Shown piece by piece: positions 59,281 through 64,000 of a stretch of 64,000 nucleotides of DNA; position 1 is the first letter of the stretch, and every line of letters starts with the position of its first letter. The notes under the pieces are model-generated. The model was not told the DNA's origin. It ran no database searches and saw only the letters and a program-made list of their open reading frames with translations. Origin of the DNA: GCA-2720975 sp964467985 (GTDB lineage: Bacteria > Planctomycetota > UBA1135 > GCA-002686595); contig CAYXTP010000003.1 of assembly GCA_964467985.1 (NCBI GenBank), positions 62,001-126,000 of the forward strand. Reading direction: 5' to 3'. The position numbers were made by a program, and so were the translations under genes.

Positions 59281-60079
59281 GCCCCAAGACCTCGCCGGCC
59301 TGCAACTCGCCGGCAAGAAGGTGCTCGTCACCGGTGTGGCCAACAAGAAGAGCGTCGCCCTGCACATCGGTCGTGGCCTGGTCGCCGCCGGTGCCACCCC
59401 CGTCTACATGGTGCGCACCGATGAGCGCCGCGATTCCGTCACCCAGTTGCTCGCCGACTCCGACATTTACGTCTGCGACGTGCGCCACCAGGACCAGATC
59501 GAGGCCCTGGCCGAGTCCCTAGCCGCCGACCACCCCCAACTCGACGGCTTCGTGCACTCCATCGCCTTCGCCGACTACTCCGACGGCTGGAAGCCCTTCC
59601 ACGAGTCCTCCAAAGAAGCCTTCCTCGAATCCGTAGACGTCTCCGCCTTCTCCCTCGTCAACCTGTCCAACGCCCTCAAGGACCTGCTCACCCCCCAAGC
59701 CTCGGTGGTCACGATCTCCATCTCCACCACCACCATGGCCGCCGAAAACTACGGCTTCATGGCCCCCGCCAAGGCCGCCTTGGACTCCGCCGTGGTCTTC
59801 CTGGCCAAGTCCTTCTCCGCCTTCTCCCAGGTCCGCTTCAACGCCGTGCGCGCCGGTCTCCTCAAGACCTCCTCCTCCGCCGGAATCCCCGGCTACGCCG
59901 ACTCCTACCTCTACGGCGAAAAGGCCACATTGCGCGGCCGCGGCCTAGAAACCAGCGAAGTCGCCAACACCGCCCTCTTCCTCCTCTCCCCCCTCTCCAG
60001 CGGCATCAACGCCCAGGGCATCGTCGTCGACGCCGGCATGGGCGTGAACTACTTCGATGAGGGGATCGTGCGGGAGTGA
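59273..60079 (+). CDS. fabI: Enoyl-ACP reductase (FabI-like)
   Basis: A 268-residue SDR-type enoyl reductase. Characteristic FabI features are the altered nucleotide motif TGVANKKSVALHIG, DGFVHSIAFADYSDG, the ISTTTMAAENYGFMAPAKAAL stretch containing the Y-x6-K active site, and VRAGLLKTSSSAGIPG where canonical FabI has 'A-G-P-I-R-T'. It completes the elongation cycle. It overlaps fabZ by 8 bases. The third codon positions are strikingly C-rich, even more than in neighbours. Because the operon also has two desaturase-like enzymes, some enoyl groups may be kept rather than reduced. Confidence 0.92.
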   Translation: MAEPQDLAGLQLAGKKVLVTGVANKKSVALHIGRGLVAAGATPVYMVRTDERRDSVTQLLADSDIYVCDVRHQDQIEALAESLAADHPQLDGFVHSIAFADYSDGWKPFHESSKEAFLESVDVSAFSLVNLSNALKDLLTPQASVVTISISTTTMAAENYGFMAPAKAALDSAVVFLAKSFSAFSQVRFNAVRAGLLKTSSSAGIPGYADSYLYGEKATLRGRGLETSEVANTALFLLSPLSSGINAQGIVVDAGMGVNYFDEGIVRE

Positions 60080-60112
60080 GTTCACACCGCGCGCTGGACT
60101 CGCTCCAGGCAA

Positions 60113-60811
60113 TCAGTGCGCAATCTCCGGCGGTGTATAGGGCCTGAGGGTCGCGGCGACGACCGTGAGGGTCTCGATGAACTCGTCGCCTCGTTTCTCG
60201 AAGCCGTCTGGCACGCTTTGGATCTCCTTCAGGAAGGTCGGGTCCTCAAAGTAGTAGTCGCGGAAGGGGCCGGAGTTACTGGCCAGGGTGCGCACGGCGA
60301 AACCGTTTTCCTCCAGGCGTCGTGTGGTTTTGGCGAGGTCGGCCATGGAGGACTGGACGAAGACCAGGGTGCCGCCTGAGTTGAGGCGTTTGTGGGCGTC
60401 CAGGATCAGGGAGTCGATGAAGTAGCGGCGGTTTTGCTTGCCGCTGGCCATGAAGGGGGGATTGGCCACGAGCACGTCGAAGGTGCCCTCTGTGTTCAGC
60501 CAGTCCGCGGCGCGGTACTCGATTTGGGGCTCGGGCCAGGGGGGGGTGACGTTGCGCTCCACGTTGCTGCGGGTGGTGGCGAGGCGTTGTTCGGTGATCT
60601 CGGTGGCCACGAGGGAGCTCGCGCCCTGGCGCAGGAGAACGATGGTGTGATTGCCCACGCCGGCTCCCAACTCGAGCACGGTCTTACCGTGCACGAGGTT
60701 GGTTTCGGCTAGGGCCTTGGCGAGCAGTTGGCCGTGGGGTGTGGGCGACCAGTCGTCTTCACTTCCGGACAGGTCCATGTCCAGGAGATCGCTGGGATAG
60801 GGGTCTTGCAT
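60113..60811 (-). CDS. Class I SAM-dependent methyltransferase (RsmC/TrmN6-like)
   Basis: A 232-residue protein with the Rossmann-type methyltransferase fold: VLELGAGVGNHTIVLLRQG (motif I), VATEITEQRLATTRSNVER, and the N-P-P-F motif in FDVLVANPPFMASG, which marks N-methylation of nucleobases in RNA or DNA or of protein glutamine. RRYFIDSLILDAHKRLNSGG and TLVFVQSSMADLAKT agree with the RsmC/TrmN6 'small domain' group. The substrate is not certain. The ATG at 60811 is preferred because the upstream GTG at 60820 abuts the -10-like TAGAAT. Confidence 0.85.
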   Translation of the reverse strand: MQDPYPSDLLDMDLSGSEDDWSPTPHGQLLAKALAETNLVHGKTVLELGAGVGNHTIVLLRQGASSLVATEITEQRLATTRSNVERNVTPPWPEPQIEYRAADWLNTEGTFDVLVANPPFMASGKQNRRYFIDSLILDAHKRLNSGGTLVFVQSSMADLAKTTRRLEENGFAVRTLASNSGPFRDYYFEDPTFLKEIQSVPDGFEKRGDEFIETLTVVAATLRPYTPPEIAH

Positions 60812-60820
60812 GTCGCCCAC

Positions 60821-60826
60821 ATTCTA
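60821..60826 (-). promoter_or_regulatory. Putative -10 element of a leaderless promoter (methyltransferase)
   Basis: TAGAAT, 9-base spacer GTGGGCGAC, ATG at 60811. One in-frame GTG lies directly against the hexamer. Confidence 0.47.
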
Positions 60827-60870
60827 GCAGGTCTGCCGAGCGGGATCAGGGGGCGCAGAAGCCCCGAATC

Positions 60871-62271
60871 CTAGGCCATAACGGCCCAGGGGACCTTGCC
60901 GTGAACGTCGGTCAAACGGAACGAACGGCCCTGGTAGTCGAAGATCAGCCGTTCGTGGTCGATGCCCAAGAGGTGCAGCACGAGGGCCTGAAAATCGTGC
61001 ACGTGGATTCCATCTTGCGCGAGGTTGTAGCCCAGCTCGTCGGTATGACCATGCGAAAGACCCGCGCGCATGCCACCGCCCGCCATCCAAACCGTGAAAC
61101 ACCGCGGGTGGTGATCGCGACCGAAGTTGTTGGAAGTCAGCTTGCCCTGGGAGTAGCAGGTGCGGCCGAACTCCCCGCCCCAGATCACGAGGGTGTCCTC
61201 GAGCAGGCCGCGCCGTTTGAGGTCGGTGACGAGTGCGGCGGAGGCCTGATCGGTTTCCTTGCACTGGGTCCGGATCGCGGCGGGCAGGTTGCCGTGCTGA
61301 TCCCAGCCCTGGTGGAACAACTGCACGCAGCGCACATCGCGCTCGAGCAAGCGGCGAGCCAGAAGGCAGTTGGCGGCGTAGGTTCCCGGTTCCCGCGCCT
61401 CTTGACCGTACAGCTCGAAGACCTCATCGGGTTCGGTCGAGATGTCGGTGGCCTCAGGCACGGAGGCCTGCATGGAGTAGGCCAACTCGTACTGGGCCGT
61501 GCGCGATGCAATCTCCGGATCGCCCTCGCGGTGTTGCTGCAGACGATGCAGCTCACCCAGAGTGTCGAGCAGGCGCCTGCGCGTCGCGCGATCCACTCCG
61601 GGGGGGTCGCCTAGGTACAAGACCGGATCCCCCGACGACCGAAACTGCACTCCCTGATGTCGGGAGGGAAGGAACCCCGCGCCCCACAACCGAGCGTAGA
61701 GCGGTTGGCCTCCCTTGTTCTTCGTGATCAGAATGCAGGCGACGGGCAGGTCGGGGTTGGAACTGCCTAGCCCGTAGGAAAGCCAGGCGGGCAGGGAAGG
61801 CCGGCCGGCGAGTTCCGATCCGGTCTGCACAAAGGTCACAGCCGGGTCATGGTTGATGGCGCTGGTGTGCATGCCCTTCAGAAAGGTCAGGTCATCTGCG
61901 ATGCGCGCCGTGTGGGGCAGCAGGGAAGAGACCCATGCGCCGCTCTGGCCGTGTTGGGCGAACTCAAAGGGCGAGCCGGCGAGGGGCAGGCTCGATTGGT
62001 TGCCACTCATGCCCGTGAGTCGTTGGCCCATGCGTACGCTGGCGGGGAGTTCCTCTCCATTGCGCCGGATCAACTCGGGCTTGGGATCGAAGAGGTCCAG
62101 CTGGCTGGGGCCACCACTCTGGAAGAGAAACACGACCCGTCGCGCGCGCGGCGGGTGGTGCAAGCTGAGCAGCCGTCCATCGTCCGCAGCCGCGCACCCC
62201 AAGGTCGCAGTTCCCAGGCCCAGGCCGGCCGCGCCCAGTGCCTGTCGGCGTGTCAGTCGGATGGGACTCAT
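60871..62271 (-). CDS. DUF1501 protein (Tat-exported, planctomycete family)
   Basis: A 466-residue protein of the alkaline-phosphatase-like DUF1501 family, found mostly in Planctomycetota and nearly always next to a DUF1549/DUF1553 gene. A twin-arginine signal (LTRRQALGAAGLGLG) shows export in folded form. Family segments: VFLFQSGGPSQLDLFDPKPEL, LPHTARIADDLTFLKGMHTSAINHDPA, LFHQGWDQHGN, VIWGGEFGRTCYSQ, GRDHHPRCFTVWMAGGG and HDFQALVLHLLGIDHERL. The biochemical function is unknown; the metal-binding type of the superfamily is suggested by HDPA, WDQH and GRDHHP. It overlaps the DUF1553 gene stop by four bases (ATGA). Confidence 0.93.
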   Translation of the reverse strand: MSPIRLTRRQALGAAGLGLGTATLGCAAADDGRLLSLHHPPRARRVVFLFQSGGPSQLDLFDPKPELIRRNGEELPASVRMGQRLTGMSGNQSSLPLAGSPFEFAQHGQSGAWVSSLLPHTARIADDLTFLKGMHTSAINHDPAVTFVQTGSELAGRPSLPAWLSYGLGSSNPDLPVACILITKNKGGQPLYARLWGAGFLPSRHQGVQFRSSGDPVLYLGDPPGVDRATRRRLLDTLGELHRLQQHREGDPEIASRTAQYELAYSMQASVPEATDISTEPDEVFELYGQEAREPGTYAANCLLARRLLERDVRCVQLFHQGWDQHGNLPAAIRTQCKETDQASAALVTDLKRRGLLEDTLVIWGGEFGRTCYSQGKLTSNNFGRDHHPRCFTVWMAGGGMRAGLSHGHTDELGYNLAQDGIHVHDFQALVLHLLGIDHERLIFDYQGRSFRLTDVHGKVPWAVMA

Positions 62272-64000
62272 CGCAGGGTCAAGGCCTCGTCTGTGGTGAG
62301 GAGCGCGCTGGCCAACAGGGTCCAAGCGGCGACCTCCGCCGGATCCAGATCGGGGTTCGGATCACGGGCTCCGACGGCGACCAGCGCCTCGGCAGCCAGC
62401 GGGTCCTCGACGTAGTGGGTGAGCACGTCCATCCATAACTCCATCAAGGCCGACAGCTCCTCACCCTGGGGTTCACGGGTCATGACGATTCGGAACAAGC
62501 GATTCAGTTGCCCATGGGGATCCCCAGGGTCCGCAAGAATCTGTTCAGCCAGTACCCGAGCCGCCTCGACGAGCTGAGGATCATTGAACAGAACCAGCGC
62601 CTGCAAAGGAGTGTTAGTGGACTGCCTGCGGGTGACACACACATCGCGCTTGGCCGCATCCAGGATCATCATGGAAGGCGGCGGAGAGGTCCGTTTCCAG
62701 ATCGTGTAGAGGCTGCGGCGATACAGTCCATCCCCCGTGTCCGGCTGATAGGCCGCGCCCGATTTTTCCTTCCATAGGCCCGCGGGTTGGTACGGCTTGA
62801 CGCTGGGGCCGCCGACCTGCTCCACAAGCAGACCTGCGCGCAGCAGCGCCCCGTCGCGCAGGGCTTCCGCACGCAAGCGATGCACCGGGAAGCGCGAGAG
62901 CAGGGCCCCGTCGGGATCGGAAACACGCGAGGCTTCAGTCGCCCGCGAGGATTGCCGGTACGTGGCAGACAGCACGATGCGGCGCTGCATGGCCTTCACG
63001 TCCCAGCCAGATTCCACGAAGTCCAGGGCGAGGTTGTCGAGCAGTTCGGGATGGCTCGGGGCCGTACCTTGGACTCCGAAGTCTTCGGAGGTGGCCACGA
63101 GGCCTCGACCGAAGAGCCCCTGCCAGATGCGGTTGACCGCCACCCGCGAAGTCAGGGGGTGGCCGGGCCGGGTAAGCCAGCGAGCCAGGGTCAACCGGTC
63201 GGGGCGCGTCTCCGCACGGGGCAGTGCTCCCAGGGCTTGGGGCACGCCGCGGGTCACGATCTCCTTGGGCAGGTCGTAGCGCCCGCGATCATTGCGATGC
63301 ACGACTCGCTGCTCGCTCGTCTCCTCCATCGTCATAATCTGACGCACGCGGTCGCGCAGCTCGTCGCGTTCCTTGCGCGCCAGGCGCAAATCTGCGCGCC
63401 GCTGGATGTCGCTGGGAAGGCTGTCCCAGTCTTCCTCGGTGCGCTGAATGGCATCCACAGGGAAGACCTCGCGGAACAGTCCCGCCACTTCCTGTGCGCC
63501 GAGCACTCGATCGAAGACCACGAGTTCGTCCACCTGACCGCCAGCCAGCCCCCGATCGCGAAACCGTTCGCCAAGAGTCAGGTCCTTCTCACTGCTGCCC
63601 ACGATCGAGCGGGTCAGCTGATCACGAATCACGTCAACCGCCACGGACCGACCGTTGACGTAGAGGTGCATGCCAGCCGCTCGCGAGGAGCCATCGTAGG
63701 TCATGGCCAAGTGCACCCACTTCCCCACGGGCAAGGTCTCCGCTGTGCAAACACGCAAAGCGTCCCCCGGCCAGAAGTGAATCAGCGAGGCAGAGAATCG
63801 CCCGTCTTCCACCAGCCACTGGTAGCCGCGACTACCCGAATCATGCCAGGCCTTGGAGCGGTGCAGGATCACCGCGCGCTCGTAGTGCTTCGGCAAGCGC
63901 ACCCAAAGGGAGAGCGTGAAGGCATCCCAGCGCCGGAAGTGTCCAACGTCCGGGAAGGTAACGGGATCGTCACCGGTGAGCTCCAAGCCCCTACCCTTGT
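62268..64000 (-). CDS. DUF1553 (planctomycete PSD1) protein with LamG-like domain (partial, N-terminus off window)
   Basis: 577 codons are visible and the frame is open to the window edge, so the start lies outside. The first 175 residues form a LamG/concanavalin-type domain (GDDPVTFPDVGHFRRWDAF, WVHLAMTYDGSS, LTLGERFRDRGLAGGQVDEL). The DUF1553 domain follows: PKEIVTRGVPQALGALP, RLTLARWLTRPGHPLTSRVAVN, WQGLFGRGLVATSEDFG, SATYRQSS, RLRAEALRDGALL and TNTPLQALVLFNDPQLVEAAR. Full-length relatives usually begin with a cytochrome-c-like (PSCyt) domain and DUF1549, which would be beyond the edge. The exported pair with DUF1501 is thought to act together, but its role is unknown. Confidence 0.93.
   Translation of the reverse strand, partial: KGRGLELTGDDPVTFPDVGHFRRWDAFTLSLWVRLPKHYERAVILHRSKAWHDSGSRGYQWLVEDGRFSASLIHFWPGDALRVCTAETLPVGKWVHLAMTYDGSSRAAGMHLYVNGRSVAVDVIRDQLTRSIVGSSEKDLTLGERFRDRGLAGGQVDELVVFDRVLGAQEVAGLFREVFPVDAIQRTEEDWDSLPSDIQRRADLRLARKERDELRDRVRQIMTMEETSEQRVVHRNDRGRYDLPKEIVTRGVPQALGALPRAETRPDRLTLARWLTRPGHPLTSRVAVNRIWQGLFGRGLVATSEDFGVQGTAPSHPELLDNLALDFVESGWDVKAMQRRIVLSATYRQSSRATEASRVSDPDGALLSRFPVHRLRAEALRDGALLRAGLLVEQVGGPSVKPYQPAGLWKEKSGAAYQPDTGDGLYRRSLYTIWKRTSPPPSMMILDAAKRDVCVTRRQSTNTPLQALVLFNDPQLVEAARVLAEQILADPGDPHGQLNRLFRIVMTREPQGEELSALMELWMDVLTHYVEDPLAAEALVAVGARDPNPDLDPAEVAAWTLLASALLTTDEALTLR

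Noticed and set aside
52971..60079. Calling the lipid operon a ladderane cluster
   Set aside because: No radical-SAM gene is present, ladderane assignment is unproven even in anammox bacteria, and other unsaturated lipids fit as well. It is reported only as a dedicated unusual-lipid operon.
1..64000. tRNA, rRNA, CRISPR arrays, insertion sequences and prophage genes
   Set aside because: Looked for on both strands by eye; none recognised.

Overview
This 64 kb window reads as a metagenome-assembled scaffold from a GC-rich member of the Planctomycetota. The DUF1501 and DUF1553 pair at the right end, several sulfatase-fold proteins, many secreted proteins and DUF368/DUF1028 proteins all fit that phylum; the class cannot be fixed from sequence alone. 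Two runs of 100 N mark scaffold joins. The one at 21269-21368 is flanked by an identical 55-bp sequence, so the contigs really overlap and the gap is almost certainly false. The one at 10914-11013 looks like a true gap. No rRNA, tRNA, CRISPR array, transposase or phage gene was seen, and no stretch longer than about 300 bases lacks a gene.

Layout. 1-8.4 kb: dapD (partial), a DJ-1/PfpI protein, an M20 amidohydrolase, a secreted DUF1028 protein, and a leftward operon for propionyl-CoA to methylmalonyl-CoA (epimerase, carboxyltransferase, biotin carboxylase, biotin carrier). 8.6-15.8 kb: a long surface protein of repeated carboxypeptidase-regulatory-like domains, then a three-subunit molybdenum hydroxylase whose FAD subunit has the four-cysteine insertion of 4-hydroxybenzoyl-CoA reductase. 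15.8-23.7 kb: two coupled secreted amidohydrolases (one lacking metal ligands), valS, an RmlD-like reductase, an acetyltransferase and a lipoprotein. 23.9-31 kb: recJ, a Nudix-like membrane protein, iadA, a small conserved cysteine-rich protein coupled to a DUF368 transporter, a Rieske ferredoxin, and a lipoprotein peroxiredoxin whose catalytic cysteine is encoded by in-frame UGA. 31-40.4 kb: an unknown secreted protein, a sulfatase, polA, a polyferredoxin and dinB. 40.5-52.8 kb: an OleA-like thiolase-fold enzyme and a cell-envelope group (two SGNH hydrolases, two GT-C-like membrane proteins, two sulfatase-fold proteins, an arylsulfotransferase-like lipoprotein), plus a GNAT and an esterase. 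53-60 kb: a rightward operon with a MarR/GbsR-type regulator, FabF, ACP, two phytoene-desaturase-like flavoproteins, FabG, FabZ and FabI. 60.1-64 kb: a methyltransferase and the DUF1501/DUF1553 pair.

Three things stand out. First, the peroxiredoxin at 30316-30954 has a TGA exactly at its catalytic Cys position, a bacterial-type SECIS hairpin just after it, and an intact conserved reading frame beyond, so it is very probably a selenoprotein. Second, at least 20 genes have a TANNNT hexamer only 6-9 bases before the start codon, with no Shine-Dalgarno, which points to widespread leaderless transcription. Third, the 53-60 kb operon is a dedicated acyl-chain pathway containing two desaturase-like enzymes, preceded by a promoter and a perfect 9-4-9 palindrome; it may make an unusual unsaturated lipid.
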